A DNA stretch of 64,000 bases from Patella vulgata (Eukaryota > Mollusca > Gastropoda > Patellidae). Where the stretch lies: contig NC_065882.2 of assembly GCF_932274485.2 (NCBI RefSeq), positions 32,196,890-32,260,889 on the forward strand, read 5' to 3'. The notes beneath the pieces were generated by a model, which saw only the letters and a program-made list of their open reading frames with translations, made no database searches and was not told the origin of the DNA. Positions 11,878-21,690 of the stretch are shown here, piece after piece. Made by a program: the position numbers and the translations under genes. Each line of letters starts with the position of its first letter. Position 1 is the stretch's first letter.

Positions 11878-11958
11878 ATGAATTGATATTGCTTGATTTG
11901 GTTGATTCTGCGTCCATTTTATTTGATGTGTGCAATGCTTACGTGGAAACCTAATAGT
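11878..11958 (+). repeat. X-family fragment next to the long-arm element
   Basis: AATGAATTGATATTGCTTGA followed by TTGATTCTGCGTCC matches the reverse complement of 26180-26235. It stops where the long inverted-arm element begins. Confidence 0.5.
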
Positions 11959-12905
11959 CCGGGAGCCCAGTGAGATTTAATCAAAATATTGAGTCCAAAA
12001 GGTTTCAGGTCTACAACACATATTTTACCCCTAGATCATTTTGGAAAGTCAAGTCTTAAGTTTTGTAACATGTGCATATACCAGGGAGCACTCCCCCTAA
12101 CCCTCCCGTATTTAATGGGAGTTAAAATTCAATGTCCATCTACAATTTTTTTGCAACCGTTTCACACTTAACACTAAGAAACAGAATGCATGACTTTAGA
12201 GTATACAATGTTGTGCTAATGCTACTTAAGAGCTTAATTAATTAGCACTAATTAGTGACCGTAATAAAAATTTAGAGTCCATAACTGAAACAAAGCCTAA
12301 AAACTAGCTGACCAAGTCATGAAACCAAAAATATCACTTAAGAGCGACAAAAGTTGAACAAACCTAGCTTAAGACTCGTTCAAAGGTCAAAGGTCACTAA
12401 TGAATGACCATGATTAAAATTTTGAGTCCATAAGTGAAACAAAGCCTAAAAGCTAGCTAACCAAATCAGGAAACCAAAAATATCACTTAAGAGTGACAAA
12501 AGTTGAACAAACCTTGCTTAAGAGTGGTTCAAAGGGGACAAGGGTCAAAGGTCAAATTTTAGGTCACAAAATGACGTTTGAGTGGATTTGATTAAATTGT
12601 CTTGTCCGGGATTATTTTTCTTTCTAACACCATTTCTATGAGTTTAACTGCACAAAATGACTGCTTAAGAGCATGAAATGCTGTACTAATGCTACTTGAG
12701 AGCTAATTAATTAGCACTAATTTGTGACCATAATTAAAATTAAGAGTCCATAGCTGAAACAAAGCTAGCTAACCAAGTCAGGAAGCCAACAATATCACTT
12801 AAGAGCGACAATAATTGAACAAACTTGGCGTAAGACTGGTGACAAAGGTCATATTTTGGGCCACATTATGACCAATTAACCAATCAATCCATCAAATTTC
12901 TGTTC

Positions 12906-14457
12906 TCTGCTTGCCCTAAAGAGACGCGGAAAAACTATGCGACGAATCACTCATTCCTAGGAAATGAAATGCAAAAACTGTTAAGTTTTTCCATTTATCC
13001 TAAATATTGAGAATGGAAGTATAGAACTGGATAACTCTCTGGTTTTAAAAAAAACGCAGACAATTAAATTATGAATTAGTCCATATATGATTTCGAAACA
13101 TTTATGTGTTCTCCTTTACATGGATATTTATGGGAAAAAAGGTCGAAATTGGAAGGTTATTTTTCGTATAATGCTATCAAGACTGGCTTATACTTACAAG
13201 ATGTTTGTGCTAGATAAGATAAGATGTTAATTGCATCAAAACGTCCATTTAGGACAACATGTATACATATATGTTTAGAAATACTTGTATACATTTAATA
13301 ATACATATAACATAGAAAACACATATATGTACACACAAGTAATACATTCATACAGACATGCGATACTCTTGTTGGATAATAGTCTTGTTTCATCAATTTT
13401 GATTCTATTTTGGATAATCGCTCCTAAATATTTCCAACTGTAAATTAGATTTACCGTGGAGTGAGGCACGGATTTCGGAATGTGATGCTGTTTTGGGCGA
13501 TTTCAACACCAGAGATGCTTCTTAAAGGCATACAATCCCTGCGACGGACCCATGACAATTTCTAGATTAATTCAGTATTCGATTTGTGTAAACCACCAAT
13601 GCTACTTCTATTTATATATATGCGAAGTGGATAATTATTTTGATATAATATTTGTATTGTCATCATTGTGTTCCATACATTTCTGTCAAGTTTGATGTAG
13701 GCTATAGAAACCTGTGATTGTCTCCCATAAAAACTGTCTTCTGTTAAGTAAATTAAAGGGTGTTGATAAAAAAATTTGTTCACAAACTAATTGATATGTC
13801 CACAATAAATAAATACATTAATTTTAACAAGCACACACCTGAGACATTATCGACAATGCAAAAGTAATTTAAAATGGCTGTTTCACACACCCCACCACCG
13901 TCAAAAACAGAACAAAACAAACAGTGTAGAATATACTATCGCAGGCGCAAATGACTGCCGTTCAATTTGAATTGTTCGCGTATTTCACCAAACATAATAA
14001 ACATGTATTATACATTAGCTAGTCAGTCAATTGCAGGTATTTCATTAGTTATATGATCTATTAATTAGACATGTATTAACATGACAAGACCATAATCAAC
14101 CCTCGATGACATCTGATGGGTCTGATTTTACACAAATTTAAATCTGATCTGCTGTTCAACAATGCTTGGTGATTAACCGTAAATATGGATAAGCGAGACT
14201 TGTTTATTATCGTTACAACATTAACAATGACAACTGAGTCTACAGTGTTATTGAAATGAGTTTTTTCTTGACTCAGAGTTCAGCAACTTTACTGAAATTT
14301 TCACCATATTCTCTTGACATTATCTATTTTTAACTATTATAGCGCTAAGTGTCAGCTCTTTATCCAATCTTTCACAATGACGCTTAACAATTGATTAGAA
14401 TATACAATAAAACAAATTCAAATTTGGGCATATTACTTTATACTCATATTACATTAA
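12906..14457. other. Interior of the long-arm element, unassigned
   Basis: AT-rich unique sequence, with an ACATATATG-rich patch near 13260-13340. 14270-14370 is partly complementary to 14490-14590, suggesting a broken extra copy of the TTAA MITE. No convincing coding region. Confidence 0.35.
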
Positions 14458-14853
14458 AGATACATTATGGGAGATAAGATAAAGAGATGGCAGTTCTCAC
14501 TATAATAGTTAAAAACTAGATAGTGTAAAGGTATTTTGCTGAAAATTTCAGTCAAATTGATCCACTATGAGCCGAAAACGAAGCGGGTGAAATGTTTGCA
14601 GTCTCGGTCATCATTACTAAAATCATTAATATAAACAGCATAGTCTCGATTATCCACTGTTTTGATTTAATTATCAATGGCCGTTAAGCGGCATATAGGA
14701 ATCTAATCCAGCCAACATTGAAGGCTAGCCTTGACATCAAGAGTTTATTATGGTCTGGATAAGTTAATTAATGTCTAATTGATAATTTAGATAACATTTC
14801 AGGCCTAAAGAAAAACTTGTAATAAGCAGATTTTGCTCTTGCATAATGCATGT
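14458..14853 (+). mobile_element. TTAA-type MITE, copy 1 (396 bp)
   Basis: TTAA at 14454-14457 and 14854-14857 brackets ends AGATACATTATGGGAG and TTGCATAATGCATGT, which are imperfect inverted repeats. The body matches 15482-15983 in the opposite orientation. TTAA target duplication is typical of piggyBac and Kolobok superfamilies. Confidence 0.7.
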
Positions 14854-15481
14854 TTAATAATATGTGCTTTCCGACCCAATTTCGTCTCTTCAAAAGAATA
14901 GAGCTAATCACCCTTTAAACAGTTCACCCATTGAACTATGTCTTGAATTACTTCTTTAAATCGAATAATGCCTAAAAGGAAGTTTAATCTTCTTCAATTT
15001 TAAAATTCCTTGTTGTACTGATAACTTTGCCATACTTTTAAGTGCATAATTATTGCTGACATCAACATTATTGTCACCCGCCTTTTGAAGAAAGCAGGGG
15101 ACTATTAAAATGGGCTCGTTCGTCTGTCTGTTCATCAAGCCATTTGGGACACAATAACTCTTCTTCTAATTGAGGTAGAATTTTTAAACTTGGTATAGGT
15201 GTTAATTAATGTGAATGGCTTGATAGAGTTCGAAGATGCGCATTTTATGTTTAGGATGAGCAGAGATAAGCCAATTTGATTGGTTGATTGGTCATAATGT
15301 GGCCCAAAATATGACCTTTGTCACCAGTCTTACCCCAAGTTTTGTTCAATTTTTGTCGCTCTTAAGTGATATTTTTGGTTTCCTGACTTAGTTAGGCTTT
15401 GTTTCAGTTTTGAACTCAAATTTTTAATTAAGGTCATTCGTTAGTGACCTTTGACCTTTGTCATCTTTGAACGAGTCTTAA

Positions 15482-15983
15482 ACATGCATTATGCAAGAGC
15501 TAAATCTGATTATTGCAAGTCTTAATTTAGGCTTCAGATGTTATAGAAATTATAAATTAGATCTTTATCCAAAATCAACTCTGTAGACCCATGGATGGCT
15601 CGGCTACAGCTCGGATTTAAATAGGATTTCACTATTTGATTAAATCAAATAAAGGGTAACCTGATGAAAATACGTCAGTTAGATCAAGGCTAAATGATAG
15701 AGTGTACTTAGTGAGGCCGCTGTAAAGCGTTTCGGTATGCCATTGAAAACTTTACTTGATAATCGAGATATGTAGGTGGAGTTAACGCCTGTCAATCAAA
15801 CGATCAGCCAAGGTGAAGACACAATTCGCTACCATTTCTAGGCAAATATTACAACGATGATAACTATGTTCAGAATAAAGTAATTTGACTGAATTTTTCA
15901 ATATATTCTTCTTTCATCATCTACTTTTGAACTGTTATAGCAAGAATGGCCAACTCTCTATAAAAATCTCCCATAATGTATCT
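15482..15983 (-). mobile_element. TTAA-type MITE, copy 2 (502 bp)
   Basis: Starts ACATGCATTATGCAAGAG and ends CTCCCATAATGTATCT, with TTAA at 15478-15481 and 15984-15987. The flanks GAGTC|TTAA|GCAAGG rejoin into the complement of CCTTGCTTAAGA, as found in the left arm of the host element, which confirms the insertion and its target site. Confidence 0.8.
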
Positions 15984-16772
15984 TTAAGCAAGGTTTGTTC
16001 AACTTTTGTCGCTCTTAAGTGATATTTTTGGTTTCATGACTTGGTTAGCTAGCTTTTAGGCTTTGTTTCAGTTATGGACTCTAAATTTTAATTACAGTCA
16101 CTAATGAGTGCTAATTAATTAAGCTCTTAAGTAGCATTAGCACAACATTGTATGCTCTTAAGTCATGCATTCTGTTTCTTAGAGTTAAGGGTGAAACGCT
16201 TGCAAAAAAATTGTAGATGGACATTGAATTTTAACTCCCATTAATTATGGGAGGGTTAGGGGGAGCGCTCCCAGGTATATGCACAGGTTACAAAACTTAA
16301 GACTTGACTTTCCAAAATGATCTAGGGGTAAAATATGTGTTGTAGACCTCAAACCTTTTGGGCTCAATATTTTGATTAAATCTCACTGGCTCCCGGGTTA
16401 TAAATTAAAACTACCTGCCAAACATGCATATGTGAAGAACAATTACAACGAAAGCATACATTAATTTCTTGTAAACAAAAATCACATGCACAAGTTATCT
16501 CCCTTCAGGCGAGTGAGCGTGAAACTCTGATTTGGGCTCAAAGCAACGAGGCTTTTAAATTCAACTAAAATTTAAATTGTTATTTTGTATTTCCAAAGTC
16601 AACAACTTGGTGTTATTTGTCAGTTATTGGGTGTTATTGATATTTTGTCAACAAAAATCACATATACGAGTTATCTCCCTTCAGGCGAGTGAGCGTGAAA
16701 CTCCGATTTGGACACAAAGCAGTGATGCTTCTTAAATTCACCTAAATTGTTATTTTGTGTTTCCAAAGTCAA

Positions 16773-17104
16773 TGAATATGAAATGGGGTTTAATGTCCTA
16801 TAGTTCTGCTCCTCCTAAACTGGGCTAATGAAGACGGGCATACACCATACAGTGTGCTATGAGGGAAATTTTGCCCAGGCAGCGGCCTACTCTTATATCG
16901 AATTCCAAGTGCCAAGGGATCTTTTACGTGCACGCCATCCGAACAACTAGACAGCTGTCCTTGTCAGGCCCTCCGTCCTGCATCACTGACAAGGGGAAAC
17001 CACGCCGGAAAATCTGGATGAACTTTCTCGGCCAATGCAGGGATCGAACACCCGACCTCCAGGCTAGCGAGCCAGCGTCTTACCCACTTAGCCACGTGAT
17101 CCCC
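16773..17104 (-). mobile_element. tRNA-derived SINE, family 1, second copy
   Basis: Same head and body as 6141-6516, with a shorter centre. The B-box region GGATCGAACACC and A-box region CCCACTTAGCCA are both intact on the minus strand. The 13-bp target duplication TTTCCAAAGTCAA lies at 16760-16772 and 17105-17117. Confidence 0.85.
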
Positions 17105-17114
17105 TTTCCAAAGT

Positions 17115-17225
17115 CAACACTTAGTAGTTATTGGTTGTATTTTGGAGTTATTGGGTGTTATTGATTGGGCAGTTATTGGGTGTTATTGGGCAGTTACTGG
17201 GTGTTATTGATTGGGTAATTCGACG
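17115..17225 (+). repeat. GGTGTTATTGGGCAGTTATT minisatellite
   Basis: Imperfect repeats of TTATTGGGTGTTATTG and GGGCAGTTATT, five to six times. The complement CCCAATAACTCCAAAATAAC is in the right arm near 19026. Confidence 0.6.
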
Positions 17226-17360
17226 TGCCGGATTAGTCTACCCGTATAATTGTCATATTGTTATAATTTTATGTACATGTTTATATTGTATGCTGTCGTC
17301 AATGGGTGTTTCGATACAATAAAATCTTATCTTATCTTATCTTATGTCTTATCTAATCTT
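17226..17360 (+). repeat. Probable LINE 3' end with TTATC-type tail
   Basis: TCGATACAATAAAATCTTAT followed by repeated CTTAT units looks like the 3' terminus and short-repeat tail of a retroposon. No coding part is attached. Confidence 0.35.
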
Positions 17361-17384
17361 GTGAATATATAGGCTAGCGAGAAC

Positions 17385-17923
17385 GGTACTATTTCAGTAA
17401 CGTAGCCTACCTCTACCAGTTCCCATGATCGTAGAGAGTAGAGACTTGAAATTTTCAGGGGGTATTCATGGGGCCTAGCCATGACCTCACTCCAAATTTC
17501 AGCCGAATCTGTCAATAACTTTTTATTTTACCGTAGTTTAGCTTATATAACGAGAAAGTTTATCCGATTTTGACGCCATTTTGTTTGTTGGCTATTTAGA
17601 CTCGAATAACAAGACAGGGTTAGGGTTAGCCCTGTCTACATCTTGAGACTATAACGAAATCTACAGGTCCTAGCCCTTACCCTAACCATTCCTAACCCAC
17701 AATCCACATATGACGTCATTCGAGCCTAAATAGTCAACAAACAAAATGGCGTCAAAATCGGATAAATTTATCTCTAAGCTAAACTACGGTAAAATAAAAA
17801 GTTATTGACCGATTCGACTGACATTTCGTGTGAGGTTATGGCTAGTCCCCGTGAACACCCCCTGAAAATTTCAAGTCTCTACGATCACAGGAACTGGTAG
17901 AGGTACGTTACTGAAATAGTACC
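17385..17923. mobile_element. Fold-back MITE, 539 bp, 8-bp target duplication
   Basis: The arms are ~250 bp, starting GGTACTATTTCAGTAACGTA and ending with the complement. The 8-bp direct repeat GCGAGAAC is exact at 17377-17384 and 17924-17931. The arms remain readable as complements as far as CGCCATTTTGTTTGTTG. The centre carries TTAGGGTTAG and CCCTAACC words. The 8-bp duplication suggests a hAT-type origin. Confidence 0.85.
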
Positions 17924-18184
17924 GCGAGAACGTGACAATGAAGCAGGCCTGTTGTGTTGATTCAATTCCAAAAGGCTAGGCTAATCTGAAGAATTTAATA
18001 CCTTTTTACTGGCTCCTCGTAGTGACTGGACGGGCTTTCTCCTGAAATTCCCTTCGAAACTAAACATATTTCAGTCTAAATTATTAATTTTTTTCTCGAC
18101 TTTCGTGTAGAATCTTCTCTGTTATGATTTCGCAAATTGTCACTAGATGGCGAAGAGCTCGACTAATCAATCACCGGAATTCAC

Positions 18185-18233
18185 CGGGTAGACTAATCAC
18201 CGGAATTCACCGGAATTCATTTACAATCACCGG
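18185..18233 (+). repeat. 49-bp exact direct repeat, left copy
   Basis: CGGGTAGACTAATCACCGGA and the following bases through TTTACAATCACCGG are repeated exactly at 18747-18795. Further CACCGGAATTC words surround both copies. Confidence 0.85.
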
Positions 18234-18746
18234 TGTGACAGTTTGAGATGGTGGGCACTTGCGCATGTCCGAGACTGTTGTTTATGTTAACAACGCAGCT
18301 AGCCTATATCTACTTCCGCCATTGTGAAATGGTTCCTGATCATTGATCGGTGTTTTGGAACGTATTTAGTTAGAGTTTGGTCATTAATAGACCTAAACAT
18401 GCTTGTAGTTGTTATCGTGATTAGCTGTTGTTTTAGTGATCATGAGTTACACGATCAACGGATCTAAGTTGATTGGCTTGAGAAATTGATAGTTCTATCG
18501 AGGTGATGTCGAGGTGAGAGGACGTGTTTGCCTGTTGTCCAGGAATCACTCAACCGTGATATGTAAGCGTTTGGACTTGTACTTTTATAAAAGGAAATTA
18601 ACTATGGGCAGTATGGCTTCAAAGATTGTGGATAGCGCTACACAGGTTATTAATGAGGATAATACTGTTATTACACATTTGGCTGATATAATTACAAGCA
18701 TATGTTAATGTAGTAGGCTAGTATTTGGTTGTCAGTTGTTATTTAG
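18234..18746 (+). other. 513-bp segment between 49-bp direct repeats; exon-like
   Basis: This has mixed composition unlike its neighbours. It contains a donor-like CGAG|GTGAGAGG near 18514 and a small frame at 18604-18708 starting MGSMASKIVDSATQVINED and ending ADIITSIC. The frame could also begin at 18514. The protein is not recognised. It could be a captured promoter plus first exon of a host gene, or chance. There is no transcript evidence. Confidence 0.25.
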
Positions 18747-18795
18747 CGGGTAGACTAATCACCGGAATTCACCGGAATTCATTTACAATCACCGG
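18747..18795 (+). repeat. 49-bp exact direct repeat, right copy
   Basis: Identical to 18185-18233. It is followed by another GGAATTCACTTC word and then unique sequence to about 18960. Confidence 0.85.
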
Positions 18796-19422
18796 AATTC
18801 ACTTCTAAAATCCCCGATTCCTCCCACAAAACTCACTTATTTTAAATGTATAATACATTTTGATCTCTCCGCAGGCCAGAAAAAGGCGCTGTAGGTGAAT
18901 TTATTTGAAAGAATACCGGAATTCATTTCAAATTATGCATCATGATTATGATAACGTAGGGCTTGTCGTATTACCCAATAGACCGAACGCCAAAATAACA
19001 CATAATAACAATTTGCGTCGAATTACCCAATAACTCCAAAATAACAGCCACTAACCCCAAAAATGTTGACTGTGGAAACACAATATAACAATTTAGTTGA
19101 ATTTAAGAAGCCTCGCTGATTTGTGCCCAAATCGGAGGTTCGCGGGAGATAACTCGTGTATGTCATTTTTGTTGACAAGAAATTAATGTATACTTTCGTT
19201 GCAATTTGTTGTAATGTATTGTAATAAAAGATTGATAATAGTTTATTAAAATAAACAATTTAATATTATAGCTATATTTTGATTTGTGAGCGCTTAACAG
19301 GCAGCACACAAAGTTTTTGGCTCTTCAGTTTTTGCTAATATTTACAAGTTTTAAGAGATTTTTCAAATATAATTTTTGGACTAGTCTGTTTCCAAAGTCT
19401 TTCAGACTCAGGATTTAGTTTT

Positions 19423-20905
19423 GTGAATGAAAACAAATGGATTACTATGCTGTTTTGGATGATATTTATATTTTATTTCTGGATAATTCTGAAAAGTTAC
19501 AGTGAACTCATATTTAACACCCAAGCTCTGATGATTTCCACCAACCAGATTAATCACTACAGTAGAGATGAGCTATTGAACATAAACTCATTAAAAAAAG
19601 ATGTCATTAAGCTAGATCAATCTGAAGTGACTACTTTTCGACAAATTGGTATTTCTAACTCAAAACCAACAAGAAGGGGTAAAAGAGCAGGAGTTAGAAA
19701 ACAAAAACTTGCTGATGTCAACTCAGTTGTTGACAATTTAGTTAAAGATGATCAATTCAAAAAGGTCACTTGTCCCAATAACCTCTTTTCACAACCTAAA
19801 CACTCTGATATTAAACTAGCACTTTGGAATGCAAGATCTGCTAGAAATAAAACTTTAGCAATATCAGACGAAATTGTTGAAAATAAACTTGACATTGTGT
19901 TAATCACTGAATCATGGTTAAAGAAGACTGGGGATGACTCAAAACCGAATGAATTAACCCCAAATGGTTACTCCTCAAAAAGCTTTCCTAGATTACATGG
20001 TACTGGTGGTGGCATTGTCATTATTTACAAAAGCTATATTAAACTTGTAGTGGTTGCATCACAACTTGAGGTTTTCACGTCTTTTGAATCTGTAGAATTT
20101 CTAGTAACTCATGTGTCTCAGACTCTAAGATTTGTAGGTGTTTATAGATCTCCATCATGTTCTGTGTCTGACTTTTATCAAGAATTTTCCAAGTTAATAG
20201 GCATTGTTTGTGTTAAACGTGGTCAGCTTATTCTCCTTGGAGACTTTAATGTTCATTTTGATTGCCCAGACAAACCTGAAGTAAAGAAGATAGTGGATTT
20301 ATTATCTATTCATAATCTCACTCAACTTGTTGAAAGTTGTACACATAAAAGTGGACATATTCTTGATTGGATTGTAACTAGTTCTTTTGAGAAAACAGTA
20401 AAATCTTGTGATGTGGTAGACAATCAGATGTCCGATCATTTCTGGATATTTTTATCTCTTGATTTTGAAAGACCTGTAGAAGCACCCCAACTTGTCACCT
20501 GTAGGAATATCAAAGGAATATCTGTGTTAGTTTTTAGTAAAGATCTGACAGAATCCAAACTGCTGAAAAATCCTCCTGAAGACTTGGATCAACTTGCAGA
20601 TCTATTCTTTACAACACTGACCAACCTGATGGATATACATGCCCCAAAGGTCTCGAAGCGTGTCAGAATTAAGCCAAGATCGCCATGGTATTCTGAGGCC
20701 ATCTGCCTAGCTAAAAATGTGCGAAGGAAAGCAGAGAGAAATTGGCGAAAATCTCGTTTAGAGATCCATCGACAAATCTATGTCAGCTGCAGAAATGATG
20801 TTAATAATCTCCTTAAGTCTGCAAAGGTCAAATATTGTAAAGAGCAGATCGAGTCAAACACTGGTAATTCTGAAGCCCTTTACTCTTTTATGTTTTCTTT
20901 AATGG
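19423..20905 (+). pseudogene. LINE ORF, endonuclease part
   Basis: An open frame of about 494 residues before the insertion. Residues 8-30 are hydrophobic (LFWMIFIFYFWIIL), unusual for this family. A basic RRGKRAGVRKQ stretch lies near 84-95. The endonuclease/exonuclease/phosphatase fold starts near residue 131 with LALWNARSARNK. It continues with ITESWL near 165, GTGGGIVIIYK near 195, VGVYRSPS near 245, LLGDFNVHFD near 272 and the terminal SDH near 337. The GDFN and SDH catalytic blocks are intact. It would nick genomic DNA to prime reverse transcription. The downstream coding region is displaced by a 785-bp transposon plus 7-bp duplication (792 bp, a multiple of three), so the frame was open across the site before insertion. 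Confidence 0.85.
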
Positions 20906-21690
20906 TAGGGTGACCCACCATAAATAAATATCTCCAAATATCTCGACAATTACGCCACAATATTTATATATATACCAAGCCTCAAATCAGTTTCACACAA
21001 TTATAGTCACTAAATAAACGATCATGTTGTACTTAATAAGCTATGACCATTAATCATGTAGAAATAATAGACTGAAAACTGGTTTCAAGTGTCGTCCATA
21101 ACATCCAGTCACTTTTGAGTAAAAGATAGGTTACGTGCCCTTGTTTTGAAATTAGTCTCGCTTAACCAGTCTATCGATCATTCTACGTCTGATTGACAGG
21201 TCGGGATAATCAAGACTACTTTTTTACGAAACATAACAGAAAGCTAGAACAAGAAATTGAATTTAGAAATAAGCACTTTAGACAACTCAACAATTGTTTT
21301 AAGAAACTTGTAAAAGTAAAATGAAACTACTGCTAGTATCACGTTCCTGTCTAACCCGAGTGTTTCAGAGATATTATTTGTACTAAACCAAAAGATGCCG
21401 CTCTTAACGGTACAGTTAATGATAAAGCAATTTAAAAAATAAAACAAACGTAATTTCTAAAGCTGCTGTAATAACCAAGAAGCTAAATTTTACTGCTATT
21501 CAAAATCGTCAACAATAGATTTTTTACGGCTGTAATAGTTGATATATTTGTAGAGAATTGCACGTGCATGGCTATTTATCGACTCAAAGAGAGTGCGGGG
21601 TAGTCAGAAATCAGTTCGAGACACGCAACTGAAGCGTGCACATTTAGCCGTGTCGAGACCAACTTTCTGTAGAGTGCACGGGTCATCCTA
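20906..21690. mobile_element. TIR DNA transposon, TAGGGTGACC family, copy 2 (785 bp) inside the LINE
   Basis: Ends TAGGGTGACCC and GGGTCATCCTA. The 7-bp target duplication TTAATGG is perfect (20899-20905 and 21691-21697). It is collinear with 4159-4944 except for the inverted segment 21605-21669. It interrupts the LINE coding frame, so it is younger than that LINE copy. It has no transposase frame. Confidence 0.9.
21605..21669. other. Inverted segment in copy 2, bounded by CAGAAA/TTTCTG
   Basis: The reverse complement reads CAGAAAGTTGGTCTCGACAC, matching 4847 onward of copy 1, and ends TTTCTG. It is 65 bp here against 78 bp in copy 1. Confidence 0.6.

Larger units (their letters stand above)
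11959..16399. mobile_element. Long-inverted-arm element (~4.4 kb)
   Basis: The left arm (about 11959-12900) begins near CCGGGAGCCCAGTGAGATTT. The right arm (about 15240-16399) ends with its complement. Arm landmarks in both are CACTTAAGAGCGACAAAA, GAAACAAAGCCTAAAAGC, GTCCATCTACAATTTTTTT and CCCCTAACCCTCCC. The right arm is interrupted by a MITE at 15482-15983. The left arm has an extra tandem sub-repeat of ~200 bp. No protein-coding frame is visible inside, so the class is unknown; possibly a fold-back or a deleted TIR transposon. Confidence 0.65.
16432..19260. mobile_element. Long-inverted-repeat unit (Y) with nested insertions
   Basis: The left arm starts with TTACAACGAAAGCATACATT, AATTTCTTGT and GAGTTATCTCCC-like blocks, and includes CAATAACACCC-type repeats. 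The right arm at about 18966-19215 is the complement (ATTACCCAATAACTCC, GGGAGATAACTCG, AATGTATACTTTCGTTG). The left arm carries a ~215-bp direct duplication (from about 16470 and 16655). A related arm lies at 58540-58720. No coding gene of its own was recognised. Confidence 0.5.

Noticed and set aside
17625-17700. Telomere-like TTAGGG / CCCTAA words
   Set aside because: Only one or two units within the loop of a fold-back MITE; not an interstitial telomere array.
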